Source: CADDZP01 sp035948135
GTDB lineage: Bacteria > Actinomycetota > Acidimicrobiia > Acidimicrobiales > AC-14
Direction of reading: 5' to 3'
NCBI GenBank assembly: GCA_035948135.1
Contig: DASZJL010000223.1
Location: 1 to 64,000, forward strand
Length of the DNA: 64,000 nt
Shown: positions 48,840-57,063 of the stretch, one piece after another
Layout: each line of letters begins with the position of its first letter
Position numbering within the stretch: position 1 is the stretch's first letter
Notes under the pieces: generated by a model
The model's database searches: none
What the model was told of the DNA's origin: nothing
Seen by the model: only the letters and a program-made list of their open reading frames with translations
Translations under genes and position numbers: made by a program

Positions 48840-49331
48840 ATGAACGGACGCGGTCCACTGCCTGAGCTTGTGGTCCGTCCTGTGCAACCGGACGATGCCG
48901 ATCGCGTGCGGCGACTTTTTGGGCGCCTCTCGCAGCAGTCGGTCTACCGCCGCTTCTTCACCTCGTTCCCCACCCCACCCGCCAAGGTGGTGCAGCACCT
49001 CACCTCGGTGGACCACACCGACCACGAGGCGCTCGCCGCCCTCGACGGTGACGAGATCGTGGCCCTGGTCAGCTGGGACCGGCCGGCCCACGCAGCCGAC
49101 GAAGCCGAGATCGCGGTCCTTGTCGAGGACGCCTGGCAGCACAAAGGCCTCGGTGGGGCGCTGGTGCGCATGCTGTCAGCGGAAGCGGCTCGGCGTGGCA
49201 TCGCCGTCATCAAGGCAACGGTGTTGGCTGACAACCACCCGGCTCGTCACCTCGCCGCCGCTGTCGGTCGACCGGACAGCGTCGTCCTCGACGGCCCCGA
49301 GACCTTCTACACGTTCAGCCTGGCATCCTGA
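48840..49331 (+). CDS. GNAT-family N-acetyltransferase
   Basis: A 163-residue acetyltransferase. The start ELVVRPVQPDDADRVRRLFG and the acetyl-CoA loop WQHKGLGGALVRMLSAEAAR (R/QxxGxG/A type) followed by VLADNHPARHLAAAVG are typical of the GNAT fold. The sequence resembles the acetyltransferase domain found in protein acetyltransferases (Pat-like, with SQQSVYRRFFT), so protein lysine acetylation is a possible role. Leaderless-type start. Regulation by the divergent HxlR gene is likely. Confidence 0.88.
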   Translation: MNGRGPLPELVVRPVQPDDADRVRRLFGRLSQQSVYRRFFTSFPTPPAKVVQHLTSVDHTDHEALAALDGDEIVALVSWDRPAHAADEAEIAVLVEDAWQHKGLGGALVRMLSAEAARRGIAVIKATVLADNHPARHLAAAVGRPDSVVLDGPETFYTFSLAS

Positions 49332-49332
49332 G

Positions 49333-51897
49333 TCACTGAGCCGCGATGGCGGCGAGGACGTTGAGGCGCGCCGCTCGGCGCGCGGGCCGGAGCGCGGCCA
49401 GCACGCCGACGAGCGCACCGGCGGCGAGCACGACCCCCAGTTGCGCCACCGGCAAGGCGAACACGCCGAGGTTTCGGGCTGGTCCGTCTGCGGCGTTGGC
49501 GTGCGAGGCCACCGTGACCAGCGCCCAGCCGAGGAAGGCACCGACGCCGAGCCCACCGACGGCACCGAACGTCGACACGATTACCGACTCCCATCGCACC
49601 ATCGACCGGAGCTGGCCGCGGGTCTGACCCACGGCTCGAAGTACACCGAGCTCGCGGGTGCGTTCGTAGACGGAAAGCGACAACGTGTTGGCGATACCCA
49701 TGGCCGCGATGAGGATGGCGAGGAACAGCAGCACGTAGATGAGGCCGAGCACCATGTTCACGCCCGAAGCAACCGAGGCGATGAACTCGTCCCGGTCCCG
49801 CACCGTCGAGTCGCCGTATGGAGCGACAGCCCGCTCGACGGCTGTCCGGCCCGCCGCGAGGGACGTCCCGGAGCGCAGGCCCACCAGGACAGTCGCGTCC
49901 ACGTCCTGGGTGGCGTGCGGCGCCCATGCCGGCCGGCTCATGAGCACCTGCCCGACCACGTCGGTGGTGCCGTACAGAGCACCGACGGTGAATTGCTCCG
50001 TCGCGCCATCGGCGAACGTCACCGGCACCGCCGTTCCGACCCGCCAGCCCCTGTCGTCGGCAACAGTCTTGGCGACGGCAAGCTGACGGGGGGCGAGGTC
50101 GGCGACAGACCCTGAAGACACGTCCAGTTTCACGAGGCGGCTGAGAGCGGCCGGATCGGTAACCGAGAGCGACCGGTCGGATGCGCCGACCCGCGCCACG
50201 CCGCGACCGATGCCGACCGCCGTCCCGACCTCGGGCAAGCGGGCGACATCAGTCGCAATGCGCGGGCTGAGTGACGGGCCGCCGAAGCGGCCGCCGCCGA
50301 TGACCAGGTCACCGCCGAACGACTGCCGGACGGTCTCGTTGAGCGACGCCTTGATCGACGCACCGAACGTCGTGAAGAGCGTGACGACCGCGACGCCCAC
50401 GAGCAGGGCAGCCGCGGTCGCCGACGTGCGGCGCGGGTTGCGGGTGGCGTTGCGACGCGCGAGCGACCCGGTCATGCCGCGCAGTCGAGCGAGTGGAAGC
50501 CCGATGGCCGCTCCCACGGGCCCTGCGACCACCGGTCCGAACACCACCACGCCGACAATCGTCAGCAGCGCGCCGAGCCCAGCCCAGCCGAGCGCTGCAC
50601 TCGACCCGCCCAAGGCGCTCGCCAACACGAGCGCCACGCCCGCGCCCGCGATACCGAGGCCGGCGAAGACACGACTCTTGGCGACGCGGGGCGCTTCGGC
50701 CGCCGACTCCCGGAGCGCGGCCATAGGCCGGACGCGCGAGGCGCGAACTGCGGGGGCCAGGCCGGCCACGAGCGTGACGGCCATCCCCACGGCGAGCGGG
50801 ACCACAGCAGATGTCAGCTTGAACGTCAGGCCGCCTGCGGGCAGGGCGAATCCGAAGGAGTCGAACATGCCCTTGAGCAGACCGGCGACGCCGATACCGC
50901 CGACCAGGCCCGCGAGGGACGCGACCGCTCCGACTACCGCTGACTCCAGCAGGCCCGAGCGGAAGACCTGGCCCCGGGTGCTGCCGACGGCCCGCAGCAG
51001 GGCCGCCTCGCGGGTCCGCTGGGCGGCGACGATCGAGAATGTGTTGTAGATGCTGAACGTGGCGACCAGGAGGGCGATCGCCGCGAAGATGACGAGGAAC
51101 GTCCGCAGGGAGTTCAAGAAGCTGGCGTCGATGGCGTTGGTGTTCTCCTTGGTCAGCTGGGCGCCGGTGATCGCCTCCGTGCCTGTGGGAAGAGCCCGCT
51201 GCAGGCGCGCCACGATGTCCTGCTGCGACACGCCGGGTTCGCCCCGCACGAGGACGTCCGACACCTGACCGGGGCGGGCCATGAGGTGCTGCTGGGCGGC
51301 CGGCAGGGTGAACGCAGTGAAGGTGACGCCGCCGAAGCCCGCTTCCGATCCGAACTCGGCGATGCCGACGATGCGGACGGTCACGGGATCCGGTGTCTGC
51401 ACGGTCGTCGTGTCGCCGAGCTTCAGGTTGCCCTTCTCGGCCGCACCGCGATTGACGACGACCTCGTCAGGCGCGGCCGGCGGGCGCCCCTGGACGATGC
51501 GGTACGGGTTCAGCTCGCTGTTGGAGACCCAGTTCCCAGCCAGCCGGGGTGGTCCGTTGCCGCCGATGGCCTTGCCGTCCCGACCGAGCAGCGCGCCATA
51601 GCCAGACACCTCGGGTTCGGCGGCGGCGACGCCTTGGACGGCGCGCGCCTGCTGCACCAGCGAGGCGTCGAGCGGTCCCCGGACGTCCTCGCGGCCGTCG
51701 GTCACCTTCGCCGAGGTGCGGACCACCGCGTCGGTGCCGCGGGTGACGCTCGAGAACAGGGTGTCGAAGTTGGCGTTGACCGTGTCGCCGAGTACGAGCG
51801 TGCCGGTGAGGAACGACACACCGAGGAAGATGGCTAGGAACGTCCCGAACATCCGACGCTTGCGGGCCCATGCGCCCTGCAGAGTGACCTTGAGCAT
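49333..51897 (-). CDS. FtsX/MacB-like ABC transporter permease
   Basis: An 854-residue permease with duplicated FtsX halves. TM1 near residue 20 (FGTFLAIFLGVSFLTGTLVL) is followed by a large external domain (about 45-255), a three-helix FtsX bundle (about 265-390, including TREAALLRAVGSTRGQVFRS), further helices at about 410-480, a second external domain (about 510-700) and the last FtsX bundle (YERTRELGVLRAVGQTRGQL). Ten TMs fit the macrolide/peptide exporter class and lipoprotein-type mechanotransmission. It begins 10 bases after the ATPase stop. Operon with ATPase and, upstream, a two-component system, so export or sensing of an antimicrobial or a cell-wall component is likely. Confidence 0.92.
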   Translation of the reverse strand: MLKVTLQGAWARKRRMFGTFLAIFLGVSFLTGTLVLGDTVNANFDTLFSSVTRGTDAVVRTSAKVTDGREDVRGPLDASLVQQARAVQGVAAAEPEVSGYGALLGRDGKAIGGNGPPRLAGNWVSNSELNPYRIVQGRPPAAPDEVVVNRGAAEKGNLKLGDTTTVQTPDPVTVRIVGIAEFGSEAGFGGVTFTAFTLPAAQQHLMARPGQVSDVLVRGEPGVSQQDIVARLQRALPTGTEAITGAQLTKENTNAIDASFLNSLRTFLVIFAAIALLVATFSIYNTFSIVAAQRTREAALLRAVGSTRGQVFRSGLLESAVVGAVASLAGLVGGIGVAGLLKGMFDSFGFALPAGGLTFKLTSAVVPLAVGMAVTLVAGLAPAVRASRVRPMAALRESAAEAPRVAKSRVFAGLGIAGAGVALVLASALGGSSAALGWAGLGALLTIVGVVVFGPVVAGPVGAAIGLPLARLRGMTGSLARRNATRNPRRTSATAAALLVGVAVVTLFTTFGASIKASLNETVRQSFGGDLVIGGGRFGGPSLSPRIATDVARLPEVGTAVGIGRGVARVGASDRSLSVTDPAALSRLVKLDVSSGSVADLAPRQLAVAKTVADDRGWRVGTAVPVTFADGATEQFTVGALYGTTDVVGQVLMSRPAWAPHATQDVDATVLVGLRSGTSLAAGRTAVERAVAPYGDSTVRDRDEFIASVASGVNMVLGLIYVLLFLAILIAAMGIANTLSLSVYERTRELGVLRAVGQTRGQLRSMVRWESVIVSTFGAVGGLGVGAFLGWALVTVASHANAADGPARNLGVFALPVAQLGVVLAAGALVGVLAALRPARRAARLNVLAAIAAQ

Positions 51898-51906
51898 GAC
51901 GGGGCC

Positions 51907-52674
51907 TCAGTCCCCGAAAGCTTTCATGCGGTCGAGTACGGCATCGGCCGTCGGGTCGACCATGCGGTCGACGACCCGCCCGTCGGCCAGGAACAGCACA
52001 CCGTCGGCGTACGAGGCCGCGACCGGATCGTGGGTGACCATGACGATCGTCTGGCCCAGCTCCACCACCGAGTGGCGCATAAACGCCAGCAGCCCGGCGC
52101 CCGACCTCGAGTCGAGGTTCCCGGTCGGCTCGTCGGCGAAGATGATCTCGGGCCTGGTGACGAGGGCCCGGGCCATCGCCACCCGCTGCTGCTGACCGCC
52201 CGACAGTTCGCTCGGCACGTGCGAAAGCCGGTCGCCGAGGCCGACGGTGTCGATCACAGCGCCCAGCCACTCCGCCTCGGGCCTGGTGCCCGCCAGGGTG
52301 GCCGGGAGCGTGATGTTCTCGAGAGCGCTGAGCGTCGGGAGGAGGTTGAAGGACTGAAACACGAAGCCGACGCGTTGGCGCCGGAGGAGCGTGAGCTCCT
52401 TGTCCGACAGCGAGCCGAGCTCGACATCGCCGAAGAACACCTGACCCGATGTCAGGTCGTCCAGACCCGCCATGCAGTGCATGAGCGTCGACTTGCCGGA
52501 GCCCGACGGCCCCATCACCGCCGTGAAGCGGTGGCCGGGAATGGCAACTGAGACGTTGTCGAGGGCAACGACAGCCGTGGCGCCCTCGCCGTAGACCTTG
52601 CTGGCGTCGACGGCCCGGGCGACGATGGCGGCCCGGCGGCCCGTCGTTGCGATGGTTGAGGCGTTCGATCCCAT
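51907..52674 (-). CDS. MacB/LolD-type ABC transporter ATP-binding protein
   Basis: A 255-residue ATPase. Walker A is GPSGSGKSTLMHCMAGLD, the Q-loop is VGFVFQSFNLLPTL, the signature is ELSGGQQQRVAMARAL, Walker B is IIFADEPTGNLDSRSG and the H-loop is MVTHDPVA. The pattern QSFNLLPTLSALENITLP matches the MacB/LolD/FtsE subgroup that partners FtsX-type permeases. About 25 extra N-terminal residues precede the first strand. It follows the response regulator gene by 83 bases and the permease follows at once. Confidence 0.95.
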   Translation of the reverse strand: MGSNASTIATTGRRAAIVARAVDASKVYGEGATAVVALDNVSVAIPGHRFTAVMGPSGSGKSTLMHCMAGLDDLTSGQVFFGDVELGSLSDKELTLLRRQRVGFVFQSFNLLPTLSALENITLPATLAGTRPEAEWLGAVIDTVGLGDRLSHVPSELSGGQQQRVAMARALVTRPEIIFADEPTGNLDSRSGAGLLAFMRHSVVELGQTIVMVTHDPVAASYADGVLFLADGRVVDRMVDPTADAVLDRMKAFGD

Positions 52675-52757
52675 GAGGCCATTGTCGGGATCGGCGCCCC
52701 GCCGGTCGTCAGACGCTCGGAGGTTTGTCGGCTACGCCCGCGGGAGCAGAAGGGGGG

Positions 52758-53423
52758 CTAATCGAGCCACCCCGGGCGTACGAGGCCGGACTCGTACGCC
52801 AGCACGACCAGCTGGGCGCGGTCACGGACGCCGAGCTTCACCATGGCCCGGCTGACGTGGGTCTTGGCCGTCGCCGGGCTCATGATGAGACGCTCGGCTA
52901 TCTCGTCATTCGAGAGGCCCTCCCCCACCAGGGCCACCACTTCGCGCTCGCGGTCGGTGAGGAGGTCGAGGTCGGTGACGGGCGCGGGCTGGCGCGAGCG
53001 GGTGGCGAACTCGGCAACCAGGCGGCGCGTCACGCCGGGCGACAGCAGGGCATCACCGCGCGCCACGGCGCGCACGGCCTGCACGAGCTCGGCCGGATCG
53101 GTGTCCTTGACCAGGAAGCCGCTGGCGCCGAGACGAAGGGCCTCGAACACGTACTCGTCGAGGTCGAACGTGCTGAGGATGACGACGCGAACGTCGGCAA
53201 GGCCGTCGTCACCGATGATGACGCGCGTCGCCTCCAGGCCGTCGGTGCCGGGCATGCGGATGTCCATGAGGAAGACATCCGGTGTGGTCTGCTTGGCGAT
53301 TCGGACCGCCTCGTCGCCGTCGCTCGCCTCGCCGACGACGTCGATGTCGTCCTCGGCGTCGAGCAGGGCGCGGAACCCGGCGCGTACGAGCGCCTGGTCG
53401 TCGGCCAGCGCCACCCGGATCAC
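52758..53423 (-). CDS. NarL/LuxR-type response regulator
   Basis: A 221-residue regulator. The receiver has DD at 8-9, phospho-acceptor Asp54 in FLMDIRMPG, Ser/Thr in ILSTFD and Lys in FLVKDTDP. The LuxR helix-turn-helix is LTDREREVVALVGEGLSNDE then MSPATAKTHVSRAMVKLGVR. The GTG start overlaps the stop of the histidine kinase gene (GTGA). It is the probable regulator of the ABC exporter encoded next in the same direction. Confidence 0.95.
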   Translation of the reverse strand: MIRVALADDQALVRAGFRALLDAEDDIDVVGEASDGDEAVRIAKQTTPDVFLMDIRMPGTDGLEATRVIIGDDGLADVRVVILSTFDLDEYVFEALRLGASGFLVKDTDPAELVQAVRAVARGDALLSPGVTRRLVAEFATRSRQPAPVTDLDLLTDREREVVALVGEGLSNDEIAERLIMSPATAKTHVSRAMVKLGVRDRAQLVVLAYESGLVRPGWLD

Positions 53424-54598
53424 TGGCCCGCCGCCACTGGCAGTGTGGCCCGCACCGCGAACCCTCCATTCGGCGTCGGACCGGCACGCAGCTCGCCGCC
53501 CAGGGCGGCGGCCCGCTCCCGCATGCCCAGTATCCCGTTTCCGCCGACGCTCGACGTCCCGTCGCCGAGGCCCACGCCGTCGTCGACGACCTCGACCATC
53601 ACGGCTCCGTCGGCAAAGGCCACGCGCACCGTGACCGATCGGGCGCGCGCGTGCCGGGTGACGTTGGTGAGGGCCTCCTGCACGATGCGATAGGCAGCCA
53701 GGTCGACGCTGGGCGGCAGCGGGCGCGGGAGCGCCCGCACGTCGGTGTGCACGACGAGGCCGGAGGCTTCGGCCCCGGCGACCAAGCGAGGGAGGTCGTC
53801 CAGGCCGGCCGTGGGCGAACGGGGCGGGGCCTCGTCCGACTGCCGGAGGATGTCGAGCACCGATCGCAGCTCGCCGAGCGCGTCCTTGCTGGCGTCGCGG
53901 ATTGCTATGAGGGCCGTGCGCGCCTGTTCGGGTTGCTCGTCCATGAGGTGGAGGGCCACACCGGCCTGCACGTTGATCAGTGAGATGTTGTGGGCCAGCA
54001 CGTCGTGTAGCTCCTGGGCGATGCGCAGACGCTCCTCGCTGGCCCGCCGGCGCGCCTCTTCCTCACGCGTGCGCCACGCCGCGATTGCGCCCGTCCTGCG
54101 GACGCGAACGATCTCGGAGACGGCGAGCAACACGAGCAGCCACGCGGCGACGCCCAGGATGGCACCGCGGCCCGGCGCCGGCCGGTTCCCGAAGATCGGC
54201 CCAAGCCACAACATCAACGGGTAGCCGGCGAGCAACGCGGCCACGGCGACGCGACGCCGGCCCATGGTCACCGCGGTGAAGAAGGCAACGACGAGGGAGA
54301 TGTAGATGGGCCCGTCGGGATAGTCGCTGACGACATAGACGAGGGTGACGCCCAGCACGACGAGGAGGACGGCTGCGGGAGCCCGGTGGCGGAAGAGAAG
54401 CGCGACCGGGCCGGCGACCAGAAGCGCGACGGCGAACGCGTCCAGGCCGTGGAAGGAGCGGCCATGGTGCTGATGGGCAGCACCAAAGGTGCCCGCCACC
54501 TGAATGACGCCGATGATGAACGCAGTGACCACGTCCCGCGTGCGATTCGGGAGCCACGTGGGCGGGGACGGCACGGGGTGGTCGGCGGTCGCTACCAC
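53420..54598 (-). CDS. NarL-type sensor histidine kinase (HisKA_3)
   Basis: A 392-residue kinase with no large external sensor domain. Five or so membrane helices (about 24-170) precede the dimerisation domain with phospho-His in RLRIAQELHDVLAHNISLIN, a DesK-type H-box; the ATPase domain has ALTNVTRHARARSV, VVDDGVGLG and GNGILGMRERAAALGG. The GTG start at 54598 lies 6 bases after TACCGT and has no ribosome site (leaderless-like). The small membrane-sensing build is typical of kinases guarding ABC detoxification exporters, and the operon order HK-RR-ATPase-permease supports this. Confidence 0.93.
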   Translation of the reverse strand: MVATADHPVPSPPTWLPNRTRDVVTAFIIGVIQVAGTFGAAHQHHGRSFHGLDAFAVALLVAGPVALLFRHRAPAAVLLVVLGVTLVYVVSDYPDGPIYISLVVAFFTAVTMGRRRVAVAALLAGYPLMLWLGPIFGNRPAPGRGAILGVAAWLLVLLAVSEIVRVRRTGAIAAWRTREEEARRRASEERLRIAQELHDVLAHNISLINVQAGVALHLMDEQPEQARTALIAIRDASKDALGELRSVLDILRQSDEAPPRSPTAGLDDLPRLVAGAEASGLVVHTDVRALPRPLPPSVDLAAYRIVQEALTNVTRHARARSVTVRVAFADGAVMVEVVDDGVGLGDGTSSVGGNGILGMRERAAALGGELRAGPTPNGGFAVRATLPVAAGQ

Positions 54599-54733
54599 AC
54601 CACGACGGTAGGCCCTGCCGCCCGCCAAGACGTCCGCCGAAAGGAGCCTCCCGCCTACGCCCCGGGGCGCAGCGCCGGGCATGTGACGTACGCCCAGTGG
54701 CGAAGCGGGTTCTCCTCCTGCATCATCGAAGGC

Positions 54734-55282
54734 GTGACCTATCTCGCCACGGACGACCTCCACGCCGGCCTCGACCACATCCGCAGCTCGCCCACGGACA
54801 ACGGCCGAGTCGAGCTCATCGTGCGTCGGCCAGCCGAGGACGAGCGCGAGGTCGTGGAAGAGGCCTATCTGGACCTCACCGACGGGCTGCAGGGCGACAC
54901 CTGGAACGTGCGGATCAGCAAGCGCACCGGCGCGGGGCCCGATCCCGAACGGCAGCTGACCCTGATGAATGCCCGCGCCGCCGCCCTCGTTGCCGGCACC
55001 GCTGATCACGGCGGGTTGCCCGGTGATCAGGTCTACGTCGACTTCGACCTCGGCCACGGGAACATCCCACCCGGCACAAGGCTTCAGCTCGGAACCGCGG
55101 TCATCGAGGTCAGCGCCGCACCCCACACCGGCTGCGCCAAGTTCGCGGCCCGATTCGGCAAGGACGCCCTGCGGTTCGTCAACTCCGAAGTCGGCCGCGA
55201 ACTCAACCTGCGCGGTATCAACGCCAAGATCGTCGTCGCCGGCGTGGTGCGCCCCGGCGACGCCGTCCGCAAGGTTTCCTGA
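54734..55282 (+). CDS. MOSC-domain protein
   Basis: A 182-residue molybdenum cofactor sulfurase C-terminal (MOSC) domain protein. The sequence GDTWNVRISKRTGAGPDPER replaces the usual core entry, then LPGDQVYVDFDLGHGNIPPG, and the conserved Cys lies in EVSAAPHTGCAKFAARFGKD (family: PHxGCxKF). It ends NLRGINAKIVVAGVVRPGDA. MOSC proteins bind the molybdenum cofactor or are reductase-linked (YiiM/mARC-like). GTG 54734 is my choice of start; the frame is open 5' but that part is antisense to the kinase. The stop codon lies back to back with the stop of the convergent catalase-like gene (TGATCA). Confidence 0.85.
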   Translation: MTYLATDDLHAGLDHIRSSPTDNGRVELIVRRPAEDEREVVEEAYLDLTDGLQGDTWNVRISKRTGAGPDPERQLTLMNARAAALVAGTADHGGLPGDQVYVDFDLGHGNIPPGTRLQLGTAVIEVSAAPHTGCAKFAARFGKDALRFVNSEVGRELNLRGINAKIVVAGVVRPGDAVRKVS

Positions 55283-56203
55283 TCAGCTCGACGTGCGGCG
55301 GGTGACGGACACCGAGTAGGCGCCGGGACGGGCCAGGAGGATCTTGTCGTCGGTGAGGCGGATGCCGTCGGGGACGCGAGTGGGATCGAACACGAGGATG
55401 TCGCCGTCGCGTTCGCGATCGAACGCCAGGGCCGTCAGTTCGAGGCGTCCGAGCCGCACGACCTCGCGCTCGACCGGCCACTCGGCGGTGGGATCGTCGA
55501 TGGGATCGCCATCCGCGGCCAATTGCAGGTCGAGGTTGAAGAAGGCCGGCCCCCGGTCGAGCCGCTCGGTCAGCTCCTCACGGAGGTAGTCGGGAGGCTT
55601 GGCCGCGGCCTCCTCCTCGGTGATCGTCTCTTGCCCGCCGTCGGGGACGAGGTGGTACCGGCCGTAGCGGACGCTGTCGTCGGCGGCCACGAAGCCGAAG
55701 GCGTGGATGGAGTGATAGATCAGGCCTGCGTAGCTCGCCGGCGCCGGATGGGTGATGGCAGCGGTCACGGCCGGAACGGTCTCGGGGTGCTCAGCGAGGA
55801 ATGCGCCGACCTTTTCCATGTCGGGCGCGCCGGTCGCCGGATCGGGACGGCGGGCCTCGTTGAAGACCAGTAGGTCCTCGGGTGTGCGAGTGAAGAACAC
55901 AGGAAGGCTGAGGGCGACGATGTCGGTCGTGCTTCCCTCCGGTAGGTAGAACTTCACCGCCATCCCGCGGGCGTCGCGGGTGCCGTCGGGCACGGTGGGA
56001 TCGCCGCTCCCGTTGGAGAAGCGGACGTGGGCACGCACGGTCGGCCCGGCGAAGTGGGGAGCCCGACTGAGCGCAGACGCCGACTCGGTGGGTGTGAACG
56101 TCGCCGCGCACAGGATGCCTTTGGCGTGCACGGCCCGGTGGCCGGCGTGGGAGCCGTAGGTGGCGTTGATGCCGTCAACGAGGCGCTCAGAGATCTCGTC
56201 CAT
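55283..56203 (-). CDS. Catalase-related haem peroxidase
   Basis: A 306-residue small catalase-like protein of the SrpA type. The distal His is in RAVHAKGILCAATFTPTESA, then VRAHVRFSNGSGDPTVPDGT with DARGMAVKFYLPEG, the usual family blocks. The proximal region is SIHAFGFVAADDSVRYGRYH with candidate haem-ligand Tyr. It lacks the C-terminal flavodoxin-like domain and much of the wrapping arm of full catalases, and such proteins act mainly as peroxidases with organic substrates. It starts 5 bases after the enoyl-CoA hydratase stop, so it belongs to the kinase-hydratase-catalase operon. Confidence 0.9.
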   Translation of the reverse strand: MDEISERLVDGINATYGSHAGHRAVHAKGILCAATFTPTESASALSRAPHFAGPTVRAHVRFSNGSGDPTVPDGTRDARGMAVKFYLPEGSTTDIVALSLPVFFTRTPEDLLVFNEARRPDPATGAPDMEKVGAFLAEHPETVPAVTAAITHPAPASYAGLIYHSIHAFGFVAADDSVRYGRYHLVPDGGQETITEEEAAAKPPDYLREELTERLDRGPAFFNLDLQLAADGDPIDDPTAEWPVEREVVRLGRLELTALAFDRERDGDILVFDPTRVPDGIRLTDDKILLARPGAYSVSVTRRTSS

Positions 56204-56208
56204 CGCGT

Positions 56209-57063
56209 CTACGTCTCCTTTCCGCCCTCGGGGATCCACCGTCCAGAGTCCCGCCACTCGACGGCGGCGTGGAAACCCTGCTCCTCGGCGAGGTCCTTGA
56301 ACCAACGCCCCTCCGGCGAGTGGCGGGCGATGCCGTCGAACAACGTTGCGAGGAGCTGCGTGCCCTGCAGGCCCATGTTGTCGTAGGCCTGGTTGATCAT
56401 CAGCTTCTGCATCACCAGCTGGTTCACGGGCACGCCGGCCACGCGATCAGCGAGCTCCTCGACGCGGTCGTCGAGGTCGGCGGCGGGCACCGCTTCGAGC
56501 ACGAGACCCCAGTCGGCGGCGGTCTTGCCGTCGATGGTGTCGCCGGTCAACAACATGCGCTTGGCCTTCTCGGCGCCGAGCCGGTACACCCACATCGCCG
56601 TGGTAGGGCATCCCCAGACCCGCGCCGGCATGTAGCCGATGTGGGCGTCGTCGGCCATCACGACCATGTCGCACGAGAGGGCGATGTCGCTTCCGCCGGC
56701 CACGGCGTAGCCCTGCACCTTGCAGATTGTCGGCTTCAACGAGCGCCACAAGGTGAAGAAGTCGTCGGTGTTGCGGCGCATGCCGCGGTAGTCCTTGATC
56801 GGGTCCCACACGGGCCCCTGCTGGTGGGCGCCGCTGCGCTCCGCGAACTGCTTGAGGTCGTAGCCGGCACAGAAGGCGCGTCCTTCTCCGGCGACGACGA
56901 TCACGTGGACGGCGGGGTCATCGTTGGCCCGCTCGATCGCCTCGCGTATCTGGCGAGGCATGGCCACGTCGATGGCGTTCAGTCGCTCGGGCCGATTCAG
57001 CGTGAGGCGCGCCTTGCGCCCGTCGACCTCGTAGCGGACGCTCCGCTGGTCGGCGTGCGTCAT
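56209..57063 (-). CDS. Enoyl-CoA hydratase/isomerase family protein
   Basis: A 284-residue crotonase-fold protein. The first strand-helix unit is KARLTLNRPERLNAIDVAMP, the oxyanion hole lies in GEGRAFCAGYDLKQFA and in VQGYAVAGGSDIALSCDMVV, and a catalytic Asp/Glu pair is replaced in HIGYMPARVWGCPTTAMWVY, so hydratase activity is uncertain; isomerase, hydrolase or decarboxylase chemistry is possible. The C-terminal helices are longer than usual (VMQKLMINQAYDNMGLQGTQ). The ATG overlaps the stop of the Ser/Thr kinase gene (ATGA), an unexpected partner. Confidence 0.9.
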   Translation of the reverse strand: MTHADQRSVRYEVDGRKARLTLNRPERLNAIDVAMPRQIREAIERANDDPAVHVIVVAGEGRAFCAGYDLKQFAERSGAHQQGPVWDPIKDYRGMRRNTDDFFTLWRSLKPTICKVQGYAVAGGSDIALSCDMVVMADDAHIGYMPARVWGCPTTAMWVYRLGAEKAKRMLLTGDTIDGKTAADWGLVLEAVPAADLDDRVEELADRVAGVPVNQLVMQKLMINQAYDNMGLQGTQLLATLFDGIARHSPEGRWFKDLAEEQGFHAAVEWRDSGRWIPEGGKET